36,272 bases of DNA from Clostridiales bacterium (GTDB taxonomy: Bacteria > Bacillota > Clostridia > Lachnospirales > Lachnospiraceae). The notes under the pieces are model-generated. The model had not been told where the DNA came from, did no database searches, and saw only the letters and a program-made list of their open reading frames with translations. The number at the start of each line of letters is the position of its first letter. Position 1 is the stretch's first letter. Positions 15,759 through 22,592 of the stretch are shown piece after piece. Made by a program: the position numbers and the translations under genes. The stretch covers positions 1 to 36,272 of the forward strand of contig JAJQBI010000013.1 of assembly GCA_021203365.1 (NCBI GenBank). Direction: 5' to 3'.

Positions 15759-17537
15759 ATGGCGAAAAAACCGGTTCATCTCCACTTCACTGAGACTGAT
15801 CTGGCAGACGAAAAAGTGGCAAAGGCCGCCGCCAGAGCGGAGAAAGCCGCAGATAAAGCAGAAAAAGCCAATGCGAAGCTCCCGGGAAAGCATAAGCTGC
15901 GCCGGGAATCTTCTTCTGCGGCCAATGCGAAAAAGAAACTGCGCTTCGGAAAGGCAGTATTTGATGAAGCTGAGACACCGAAGCCGAAAGGAAGAGTCAG
16001 AAACATCGCTGACCACGCACCGCTTGACTCGGTTTCCGGTACAGCCCACAGGGAAATCAGCCGTTATGAGGATGACAACACCGGTGTGCAGGCGGCTCAT
16101 CAGATGGAGGAAGCTGCGGAAGGTGCGGCACACGTGACAGAACAGGCAGTCTACTCCCACAAGCTGAAAAAATATGAGAACGCGGAAAAGCTGGTCCGAA
16201 AATCAGATAATGCCAACGTGGAAGCACTCTGGCAGAAGCATCTCGCTGAAAATCCGGAAGCAGCGTCCAACCTGCTCTCCAGATGGCTGCAGAAACGTCA
16301 AATCAAGAAGGAATACGCCGCGGCAAGAGCTGCCGGCACAGCGGCAAACACCGCCCATACAGCGGCAGCTTCCGGCGCAGCCGCAAAAGGTGCCGGGACG
16401 GCGACGAAGGAAGCAAAGGATGTACTGACCATAATCGGAGGATTCTTTAAAGAGCACAGCAAAAGTCTCCTGGCTGTTCTGATCTGCGCCGCTCTTCTTA
16501 TTGTGTTGTTATGCTCCTTCTTCTCCCTGCCGATGATGCTGACGGGGTCTTTTAACGGAGTCCTCGGAACCACCTACACGGCGGAGGACGATGATATCCT
16601 GGCTGTGGATGCAGATTATACGGCGATGGAAACGGCGCTGAGCAGCCGGATCAGCAATATCGAGTCGGAGTATTCCGGATACGATGAGTACCGGTATGAC
16701 CTGGCAGAGATCGGCCACAACCCCTTTGAACTGGCCTCCTATCTCACAGTGATCTATGAGGATTACACGGAGCGTGAAGTTCAGGCTGAACTGCAGCGCC
16801 TCTTTGACGCGCAGTATACGCTGACGGTAACAGAGGAAGTCGAAATCCGGACACGGACAGAGACACGGACTGGCACCACCACTTCCACTGACCCGGAGAC
16901 CGGTGAGACGACCTAGGAGGAATATGAATACGAGGTGGAGGTCGAATACGAATATTATATCCTGAATGTTTCCCTTGTGAACAACGGACTTTCTTCGGTG
17001 ATCGCGGCCGGAATGGATGCGGACCAGACATCCCGCTATGCAGTGCTGATGCAGACCTACGGCAATAAGCAGTATCTGTTCGAGGACAGCATTTACGCGA
17101 TTTATTCTGTGTCCTCAGATTACAGCACCTATGAAGTACCGGCGGAGGCTTTATCAGATGAAAGGTTTGCCAACATGATTGAAGAGGCAGAGAAATACCT
17201 CGGCTATCCCTATGTTTGGGGCGGCTCCAGTCCGAGCACGAGCTTTGACTGTTCCGGGTTTGTCTGCTGGGTGATCAACAACTGCGGCAACGGATGGTCA
17301 GTCGGAAGGACAACTGCAGAGGGGCTGCGATCCTACTGCACGTATGTATCGCCGTCCGACGCACAGCCAGGTGACCTGATTTTCTTCCAGGGAACCTATA
17401 ACACATCCGGGGCTTCGCACGTCGGCATCTACGTGGGGAACGGTATGATGATCCATTGTGGAAATCCGATCCAGTACACTTCTATCGAAACCTCGTACTG
17501 GCAGCAACATTTCCTGAGCTATGGCCGGCTGCCTTAA
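15759..17537 (+). pseudogene. Membrane-anchored NlpC/P60 cell-wall hydrolase with in-frame TAG
   Basis: A reading frame of about 592 codons: a charged, Ala-rich, coiled-coil-prone N-terminus (about 1-230), one membrane segment (about 234-262), an extracellular part, then an NlpC/P60 peptidase domain at the C-terminus with YLGYPYVWGGSSPSTSFDCSGFV (in which catalytic Cys is about 498) and SHVGIYVGNGMMIH (His about 554). A TAG at 16914-16916 (codon 386) interrupts the frame before GAGGAATATGAA, with no frame change. Downstream, GTG 16935 could start a fragment carrying the peptidase but lacking the anchor, with GGAGGAATATGAA near by. These proteins (CD1108-like) open the wall for the conjugation channel. 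As sequenced the anchored enzyme is not made unless the stop is read through. Confidence 0.85.
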
Positions 17538-17558
17538 ACGGAGAAAAATGATAATAAA

Positions 17559-17576
17559 GTTGTACAGTTGTACAAC
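17559..17576. repeat. Short inverted repeat in the leader of the DUF4315 gene
   Basis: GTTGTAC (17559-17565) and GTACAAC (17570-17576) with a 4-nt loop, about 20 nt before the start codon at 17597. It could be a regulator site or a small RNA hairpin; there is no T run. Confidence 0.4.
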
Positions 17577-17596
17577 GCACGCTGAAAGGAGACTTT

Positions 17597-17863
17597 ATGA
17601 GCGCGAAACTGGATAAGATCGGTGCGGACTGGGAAAAAGCACGCACCAAACGAATGGAATGGGAAGCCAGGGAAAAGGAACTGGAGACCCGCTATAAAGA
17701 ACAGGAAAATGCGGAGATCTGTGATGTCGCGCATTCCTATAACCTGTCACCCGACCGGCTGGCAGAACTGCTCCGTATGGTTCAGACTACCCTGCCGGAG
17801 TCGGCGGAGGCACAAAAAGTAACAGATTCTTTTCACGAAGAGGAGGAAGCACATGAAAACTAA
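17597..17863 (+). CDS. DUF4315-family protein
   Basis: An 88-residue protein; GAAAGGAGACTTT precedes ATG 17597. The pattern KLDKIGADWEKARTKRMEWEAREKELETRYKEQENAEI followed by a helical SPDRLAELLRMVQ is that of DUF4315, small coiled-coil proteins found only in this ICE type. Function is unknown; the position between the wall hydrolase and the DUF4366 protein is conserved. Its last codons overlap the start of the next gene (11 nt), implying coupling. Confidence 0.85.
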   Translation: MSAKLDKIGADWEKARTKRMEWEAREKELETRYKEQENAEICDVAHSYNLSPDRLAELLRMVQTTLPESAEAQKVTDSFHEEEEAHEN

Positions 17864-18813
17864 GATTATTTCAGTCCTGATGGCATTGCTGCTTGGCATT
17901 GGCTCACTTCCGGTTACGGCATTTGCCTATACCGGGGCAGAGAACAGTTCTGATGAGACGACGGAAAGCACAGAGTCATCGGACAATGAAATCATCGTGT
18001 CCGGCGAGGACAATGAAGACGAGACAGCTGCTGAAGAGGAAACTCACCAATGGAACCGAAGTCGAGATCATCGGTGAGGAAAATGGCTGGTATCAGGTAG
18101 TGGTCCCGGAACAGACGGGCTATGTCTACGGGGATTATCTGGAAGTTCTGGAGAGTGCTGCCGAGGACGAGGATATGGAAGGCCTGGACGAATTTTTTAT
18201 GCTGATGCTTCTCAGCCTGCTGATGCAGGGGGATGAGGATACGGATACCTCCCTGGCGCTGACGCCGGACGGCAATCTCTCGCTCATTGATGACATTGAT
18301 ACCGCGACAGAGGAAGACGCCGGAAAACAGTTCATTACTGTGGAAACCAAAAGCGGCAACTATTTTTATATCATTATCGACCGTGACGACGAAGGAGAAG
18401 AAACGGTCCATTTCCTGAATCAGGTGGACGAGTCGGACCTGCTCTCTCTGATGGACGAGGAAGATGTAGAGGAATATGAGGCTGCTCAGTCTGCAGGTGA
18501 TGAAGTCGATGCGGAGGCTGAAACTGGTGATGAGAATGAAACCGAGACTGAAATCATTGAAGAAACGGAATCAGGAACGAACAGCCTGAATCTTCTGCCG
18601 GTTATTCTGCTGGTAGTCGTTCTTGCGGCAGGCGGCGGCTTCTTCGCATACACAAAGGTGAAAGGAAAAAAGGCAGAGGAAACGAAGCCCGATCCGGACG
18701 CTGATTTTGTGGATGAAGATGAGGAAGACTATGAACTCCCCGACGTTTATGAGGATGATACAGATTATTCTGACGATGACGACAGCGGTTTCGAGGATGA
18801 TGAGCCGGTATAA
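17853..18813 (+). pseudogene. DUF4366-family (CD1107-like) surface protein, frameshifted
   Basis: The gene opens with a signal peptide (MKTKIISVLMALLLGIGSLPVTAFAY) and an acidic linker, in frame from ATG 17853 to about 18040, then continues in another frame to 18813. After the shift comes NGTEVEIIGEENGWYQV and TGYVYGDYLEV, the second half of a bacterial SH3 domain; the first half (usually LNVRSGP) is missing, so there was a deletion as well as a shift. Next comes the DUF4366 pattern TPDGNLSLIDDIDTATEEDAGKQF and SGNYFYIIIDRD, a membrane segment (near 18590-18650) and an acidic tail. The family is a membrane-bound surface partner of the conjugation apparatus. Translation from 17853 stops near 18077, so only a short secreted peptide would be made. 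Confidence 0.8.
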
Positions 18814-18840
18814 GCCGACGCGGACAGGCATAAGCCTAAT

Positions 18841-18858
18841 GACAGCCTTCGGGCTGTC
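18841..18858 (+). terminator. Hairpin closing the secretion operon
   Basis: GACAGCC (18841-18847) pairs with GGCTGTC (18852-18858) across a stable TTCG loop, 28 nt after the last secretion gene. Only TT follows, so it is weak as an intrinsic terminator and could instead be a transcript-end or processing hairpin. Confidence 0.5.
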
Positions 18859-18885
18859 TTACATAGAAAATACTGAGATTTCTTC

Positions 18886-18914
18886 TTGTTTGGTATGTGA
18901 CAGACTGATATAAT
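18886..18914 (+). promoter_or_regulatory. Promoter of the cargo cluster
   Basis: TTGTTT (18886-18891), a 17-base spacer and TATAAT (18909-18914), with TG one base before the -10 (extended -10). It lies just after the hairpin at 18841 and about 45 nt before the GNAT start codon, so the cargo genes are likely expressed separately from the conjugation genes. Confidence 0.7.
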
Positions 18915-18957
18915 GAAACATGAATAACGCGAAAAATCGGAATATGAGTGGAGAATC

Positions 18958-19602
18958 ATGATTATCATAAGAACTGAAAAGCCGGATGAATATCGGGAAA
19001 CGGAGAATGTAATTCGGGAAGCCTTCTGGAATCATTATACACCAGGATGCAATGACCATTATCTCATCCATATCATGCGGGACTGCCCCGCGTTTATCCC
19101 AAAGCTTGACCTTGTCGTTGTCGATGGGACCAGAATAGTCGGAAACGTAATGTCACTGAAATCGTATATAAAGAGAGACGATGGAGCAGTATTTGATGTC
19201 GTGTCTCTCGGCCCGATTGGTGTCCTGCCGGATTCTCAGAGACAGGGAATTGGTGGGAAAATGATTGCAAGGTCAAAAGAAATCGCGAGGCAGCTTGGAT
19301 ATCGTGCGATTTTGCTTTGCGGCGATCCTGATTACTATACCCGACAGGGATTTGCCGCTGCTCAAGTCTATGATATTCGCAACAGTGAAAATATGTATGC
19401 GGACGCACTTCATGTCTGCGAGCTTTACGAAGATGCGCTTATTGGAGTCAGCGGACGATATTATGAAGATGAAATTTATGATGTCGATGTGGCAAAAGCG
19501 GAACAATTCGACAAATTATTTCCGTCCAAAGAAATTGTGAAAGGGACTCCAACGCAAAACAAATATGAAAAAATGGTTCGCAGAGTGAAAGTCCCTTGCT
19601 GA
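18958..19602 (+). CDS. GNAT-family N-acetyltransferase
   Basis: A 214-residue protein; GTGGAGAATC precedes ATG 18958. The acetyl-CoA binding motif VLPDSQRQGIGGKMI (about residues 89-103, Q/R-x-x-G-x-G/A) and the downstream GYRAILLCGDPDYYTRQGF are typical of YhbS-like GNAT enzymes. The conserved N-terminal EAFWNHYTPGCNDHY and PAFIPKLDLVVVDG are shared with that group. The substrate cannot be told from sequence; candidates are a small molecule or a protein N-terminus. First gene of the cargo behind its own promoter. Confidence 0.9.
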   Translation: MIIIRTEKPDEYRETENVIREAFWNHYTPGCNDHYLIHIMRDCPAFIPKLDLVVVDGTRIVGNVMSLKSYIKRDDGAVFDVVSLGPIGVLPDSQRQGIGGKMIARSKEIARQLGYRAILLCGDPDYYTRQGFAAAQVYDIRNSENMYADALHVCELYEDALIGVSGRYYEDEIYDVDVAKAEQFDKLFPSKEIVKGTPTQNKYEKMVRRVKVPC

Positions 19603-19603
19603 G

Positions 19604-19632
19604 AGCTTGGAAAGATTCTCCGGAGCCAAGCT
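19604..19632. repeat. Inverted repeat between the GNAT and ACT genes
   Basis: AGCTTGG (19604-19610) and CCAAGCT (19626-19632), perfect 7-bp arms with a 15-nt loop that contains TCTCCGGAG. There is no T run after it. It may be an mRNA-stabilising hairpin or a weak terminator between the two genes. Confidence 0.4.
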
Positions 19633-19661
19633 AGTTACAAATCGGAATACGAGGTGATGGT

Positions 19662-20030
19662 ATGGAATTAAAAATGCTTGGTGACAATTTTACCGTGTGT
19701 AAGGTTGAAGATTTCTCTCTTGTGAATTTAGATCCAAAATACTGCTTTATAGGGAAAACGGATGAAGAAAATTCACTTGTATGTCTCTCAACAGATGTTC
19801 CACCAAATGTTATCCAACGTGATGATGGCTGGAAGGGTTTTCGTATTCAAGGCGTTCTGGATTTTTCGTTGATTGGAATATTATCCGGCATTTCAACAGT
19901 TCTGGCTGATAACGGTATTTCAATTTTTGCAGTGTCTACCTACAATACAGATTATGTTTTGTTAAAAGAAGAAAACTATCAAAAGGCTTTAGATATACTT
20001 GAGCATTCTGGATACAATATAACAGCTTGA
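19662..20030 (+). CDS. ACT-domain protein
   Basis: A 122-residue protein; GAGGTGATGGT precedes ATG 19662. The ACT fold is suggested by SLVNLDPKYCFIGKTDEENSLVCL, then WKGFRIQGVLDFSLIGILSGISTVLADNGISIFAVSTYNTDYVLL, the usual beta-alpha-beta with Gly before the helix (ILSGISTVLADNGISIF). It has no attached enzyme domain, as in small stand-alone ACT proteins that bind amino acids. A decayed relative lies at 139-256 in the flanking chromosome. Its base composition is more AT-rich than the conjugation genes, suggesting a separate origin. Confidence 0.88.
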   Translation: MELKMLGDNFTVCKVEDFSLVNLDPKYCFIGKTDEENSLVCLSTDVPPNVIQRDDGWKGFRIQGVLDFSLIGILSGISTVLADNGISIFAVSTYNTDYVLLKEENYQKALDILEHSGYNITA

Positions 20031-20065
20031 CGGTTTCCGCTTTATTGGCACAGTTGGAGAATGAA

Positions 20066-20443
20066 ATGAACAGACAGCAGATTTTTGATTATGCAAAGGA
20101 AAAATACGGAACAACACCGGAATATCTGTGGGCGCGGTACCCATCCTATGCTGTCCTGCGTCATCAGGATAATGAAAAATGGTATGGAATTGTAATGGAT
20201 GTCCCGAAAAACAAGCTGGGACTGCAGGGAACAGATGTTGTTGATGTCCTCGATGTGAAATGCGACCCGGTGATGATTGACATGCTGCGTCAGTCTCCCG
20301 GTTTTCTGCCTGGGTATCATATGAATAAAACGAACTGGCTCACTATCTTCCTTGATGGAACGGTATCGGACGATCAGATTCTGGATTTACTGGATATGAG
20401 TTACCAGATGACGGCAATGAAAAAGAAACAAAGGGTGAAATAA
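20066..20443 (+). CDS. MmcQ/YjbR-family DNA-binding-like protein
   Basis: A 125-residue protein with the MmcQ/YjbR (CyaY-like fold) pattern: QIFDYAKEKYGTTPEYLWARYPSYAVLRH, then WYGIVMDVPKNKLGL, DVLDVKCDP and the ending LPGYHMNKTNWLTIFLDGTVSDDQILDLLDMSY. The start is set at ATG 20066 with GGAGA upstream; the frame is open back to TTG 20027 inside the ACT gene. The family is annotated as DNA-binding from structure, but a biological role is not established. It lies between the ACT and KptA genes and is probably co-transcribed with them. Confidence 0.88.
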   Translation: MNRQQIFDYAKEKYGTTPEYLWARYPSYAVLRHQDNEKWYGIVMDVPKNKLGLQGTDVVDVLDVKCDPVMIDMLRQSPGFLPGYHMNKTNWLTIFLDGTVSDDQILDLLDMSYQMTAMKKKQRVK

Positions 20444-20446
20444 GTT

Positions 20447-21001
20447 ATGTCACTGCAGAGCACAAGCAAATATATGAGCCTGATCCTTCGCCACAAGCCG
20501 GAAGTAATCGGCATTACACTGGATGAGCATGGATGGGCAAATGTGGACGAGCTGATCTCTGGAATCAACCAGACGCGTCCGCTGACGATGGAGACACTGG
20601 AACAGATTGTCCGGGACGATGAAAAACAGAGATACTCTTTTAATGAAGATAAAACACTGATCCGCGCTAATCAGGGGCACTCCATTCCGGTGGAGGTGGA
20701 GTTGGAGAAAGTAACGCCGCCGGAAATCCTGTATCACGGAACCGGAGAAAAATCGATTACTTCGATTGATGTGCAGGGATTGTTGCCGATGTCGAGGCTG
20801 TATGTTCATCTGTCCGGAGACTATCCTACTGCCAGGAAAGTCGGACAGCGCCACGGAAAGCCGGTGATCTACAGAGTGCTCAGCGGAAAAATGTCTGAGG
20901 ATGGCATTCCGTTTTATCGGAGCGTCAATGGCGTGTGGCTGACAAAGACGGTCCCGGTGAAATATCTTGAGAAAATAAATACGAAGGAGTCTGGTTTGTA
21001 A
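20447..21001 (+). CDS. kptA: KptA/Tpt1 RNA 2'-phosphotransferase
   Basis: A 184-residue protein. KptA/Tpt1 enzymes remove the 2'-phosphate at an RNA splice junction, using NAD+ and releasing ADP-ribose 1''-2'' cyclic phosphate. Seen: YMSLILRHKPE (Arg15-His16), LDEHGWANVDELI, RANQGHS (Arg73), YHGT (about 96-99), LYVHLSGDYPTARKVGQRHGKP (His121, Arg135) and VWLTKTVPVKYL. The Arg-His-Arg-Arg set needed for catalysis is present and length is normal. Bacteria rarely have a known 2'-phosphorylated RNA, so its substrate here is open. The stop TAA shares one base with the ATG of the Smr gene (TAATG), so they are coupled. Confidence 0.95.
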   Translation: MSLQSTSKYMSLILRHKPEVIGITLDEHGWANVDELISGINQTRPLTMETLEQIVRDDEKQRYSFNEDKTLIRANQGHSIPVEVELEKVTPPEILYHGTGEKSITSIDVQGLLPMSRLYVHLSGDYPTARKVGQRHGKPVIYRVLSGKMSEDGIPFYRSVNGVWLTKTVPVKYLEKINTKESGL

Positions 21002-21258
21002 TGCTGTCTGAACCGATTATTACAATAGATGTGCATGGCATGACGGTTGAAAAGGCGCTGGATGCCATCCGGAAAAAGGTGAACGGCGCCGGAAGCGCGG
21101 TCTACGAGGTTCGCGTGATCCACGGCTTTCATGGCGGCACCCGAATACGCTCTGCTGTCAGGGACGAGTTCGGCTACGGACGGGAACCAAAGGTAAAGCG
21201 TGTACAGCCAGGCGATAACGAAGGCATCACCAGACTGATCCTGAAAGAATTGTTTTAA
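21001..21258 (+). CDS. Smr-domain protein
   Basis: An 85-residue stand-alone Smr (MutS2 C-terminal) domain: IDVHGMTVEKALDAIRKK at about residues 9-26 gives the conserved D-x-H-G, and VRVIHGFHGGTRIRSAV (about 37-53) the second H-G-x-G-like turn. Smr domains nick DNA or cleave RNA; short Smr-only proteins have varied roles. It is coupled to kptA through TAATG. The final stretch PKVKRVQPGDNEGITRLILKELF is the usual Smr end. It may act on the same RNA as KptA, but that is inference from the pairing. Confidence 0.9.
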   Translation: MLSEPIITIDVHGMTVEKALDAIRKKVNGAGSAVYEVRVIHGFHGGTRIRSAVRDEFGYGREPKVKRVQPGDNEGITRLILKELF

Positions 21259-21294
21259 GTCCCACTCTTACAACGAAAATAACGATGATACATA

Positions 21295-21330
21295 GCTCAC
21301 ATGATTTTGTTCATGCGGGCTTTTTTCTTT
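21295..21330 (+). terminator. Terminator after the cargo cluster
   Basis: GCTCACATGA (21295-21304) pairs with TCATGCGGGC (21311-21320) with one mismatch and a 6-nt loop, followed by TTTTTTCTTT (21321-21330). The ribosome site of the next gene follows within a few bases. Confidence 0.7.
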
Positions 21331-21349
21331 TATGGAGGTGATGAAGGAA

Positions 21350-21760
21350 GTGGATCAGGGTTCACGATATGGACCGCCGGTGGAACGGAAACAGAACGGA
21401 TCACTGTATGAGATGACACCCGTTCAGCAGAAACAGGCTGCCAGAGTTATCCAGAAGTTCTGCTGCAACTGTGAGAAGGGCAACTGCATTTTGCTGGAGG
21501 ATGGGGATGAGCGCGTCTGTCCGCAGCGGATTTCCTATTCGGTTGGGTGCAGATGGTTCCGGAATGCGGTGCTGCCGGCATTTCCGGAACTGGAAGCGGA
21601 TATTTTCAAGGACATTTCGCTGAAACGGCGCGCAAAATGCGGCGCTGGCTTTGCCCCGCACTCGAATCGCAACAAATACTGTCCGGTCTGCGCAAAGGCG
21701 GCGCGCAGAGAAAAAGACCGGGAACGAAAATGGAACAAACGGCACACTGTCCGCATTTAA
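21350..21760 (+). CDS. Cys-rich VLP-domain protein
   Basis: A protein of about 136 residues with CCNCEKGNC, CPQRISYSVGCRWFRNAVLP and a C-terminal RRAKCGAGFAPHSNRNKYCPVCAKAARR zinc-ribbon-like knuckle. The central NAVLPAFPELEA matches the VLP signature of this ICE-specific family. The start is uncertain: GTG 21350 has GGAGGTGATGAA at good distance, whereas ATG 21332 and 21341 overlap that site. Probably zinc- and nucleic-acid-binding. It opens the DNA-processing block directly behind the terminator at 21295-21330. Confidence 0.8.
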   Translation: MDQGSRYGPPVERKQNGSLYEMTPVQQKQAARVIQKFCCNCEKGNCILLEDGDERVCPQRISYSVGCRWFRNAVLPAFPELEADIFKDISLKRRAKCGAGFAPHSNRNKYCPVCAKAARREKDRERKWNKRHTVRI

Positions 21761-21805
21761 GGGGCTGAAAGCCCTGATTTTAAAGCAGAAAATGATGATG
21801 AAAGC

Positions 21806-21843
21806 GGCATCTGTGGAATTTATATCCGGGATGTCCTTTTTTT
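21806..21843 (+). terminator. Terminator-like hairpin before the gene at 21893
   Basis: GGCATC (21806-21811) pairs with GATGTC (21830-21835); an inner GGA/TCC can add to the stem. CTTTTTTT follows (21836-21843). The next start codon is 50 nt downstream. Confidence 0.6.
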
Positions 21844-21892
21844 GCGCTCCTAAAAGCGGACAAAGAAAAATTCAACACTATGGAGGTACAGA

Positions 21893-22591
21893 ATGAAAAT
21901 GAATCACCTGAAATCACTGATAACGGCAATCGCGATTTTTGATATGGCCTATGTCAGTTTTGCCGGCGCGGAGGATATGATCTGTCGTATCCGCAAAAGC
22001 AGGAAAAAGAAAGAGAAAGAACAGCCCGATGAGACAGATTTTACTGAGGATGACGAGGATGATCTCGACTGTAAATGGCTGAATGAAGAACTGGAGGAAG
22101 AATATTACGATGATGAGGAGGAATTAACGGAAGACACGATCCGCAGGGCGGCACACTATTCTGCATTCCTGATTGTGACGGACACGATTTTTAATCTGCC
22201 GGAAATCCGGCCGCTCCTGCGCTGCCTGAATTATGAAGAAAAAGAAGCGGCGTCAAACCTTCTGTCAGCTTATATCGGATATCTTGCGAAGTGCGCGCCG
22301 GATGAAGAACAGACTTTCCCGGTGCTGATGGAGCTTCTGAATGCTACAAATGCGGACCCGGAATCGCATGACCTGGATGCGGCAGGACAACTGCTGGAGG
22401 ACAGTGCTGAAGAAGATCCTGTCAGTTTGCTGTATCTTATGGACTACCGGAATTATCAGGCCACCTTAAAACGGTTTGATTTTGTAGATAAGCGCAGGGC
22501 TGTGGAAGCCTGCCAGGTCATAATCCGGATTGTAATGGTTAAGCTTGGGATTCATTATATTCCGGAAGAAGCAGAAGGGACGGTGATGTGA
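21893..22591 (+). CDS. Hypothetical protein with hydrophobic N-terminus and acidic region
   Basis: A 232-residue protein; ATGGAGGTACAG precedes ATG 21893. The N-terminus (LKSLITAIAIFDMAYVSFAG) is hydrophobic and may be a membrane anchor or a buried helix. It is followed by a basic patch (RKSRKKKEK) and a long acidic stretch (about residues 45-82). The C-terminal two thirds are helical and resemble nothing I recognise. It is directly before topB, with the start of topB 2 nt after its stop, and probably co-transcribed with it. Confidence 0.65.
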   Translation: MKMNHLKSLITAIAIFDMAYVSFAGAEDMICRIRKSRKKKEKEQPDETDFTEDDEDDLDCKWLNEELEEEYYDDEEELTEDTIRRAAHYSAFLIVTDTIFNLPEIRPLLRCLNYEEKEAASNLLSAYIGYLAKCAPDEEQTFPVLMELLNATNADPESHDLDAAGQLLEDSAEEDPVSLLYLMDYRNYQATLKRFDFVDKRRAVEACQVIIRIVMVKLGIHYIPEEAEGTVM

Positions 22592-22592
22592 T

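Noticed and set aside
16914..16916. TAG read as an amino acid (recoding)
   Set aside because: Genes such as those ending at 6920 and 11492 use TAG as their normal stop, so general recoding is not supported.
20027..20066. TTG 20027 as the start of the MmcQ/YjbR gene
   Set aside because: It lies inside the ACT gene without a ribosome site; ATG 20066 has GGAGA at good distance and fits the family start.
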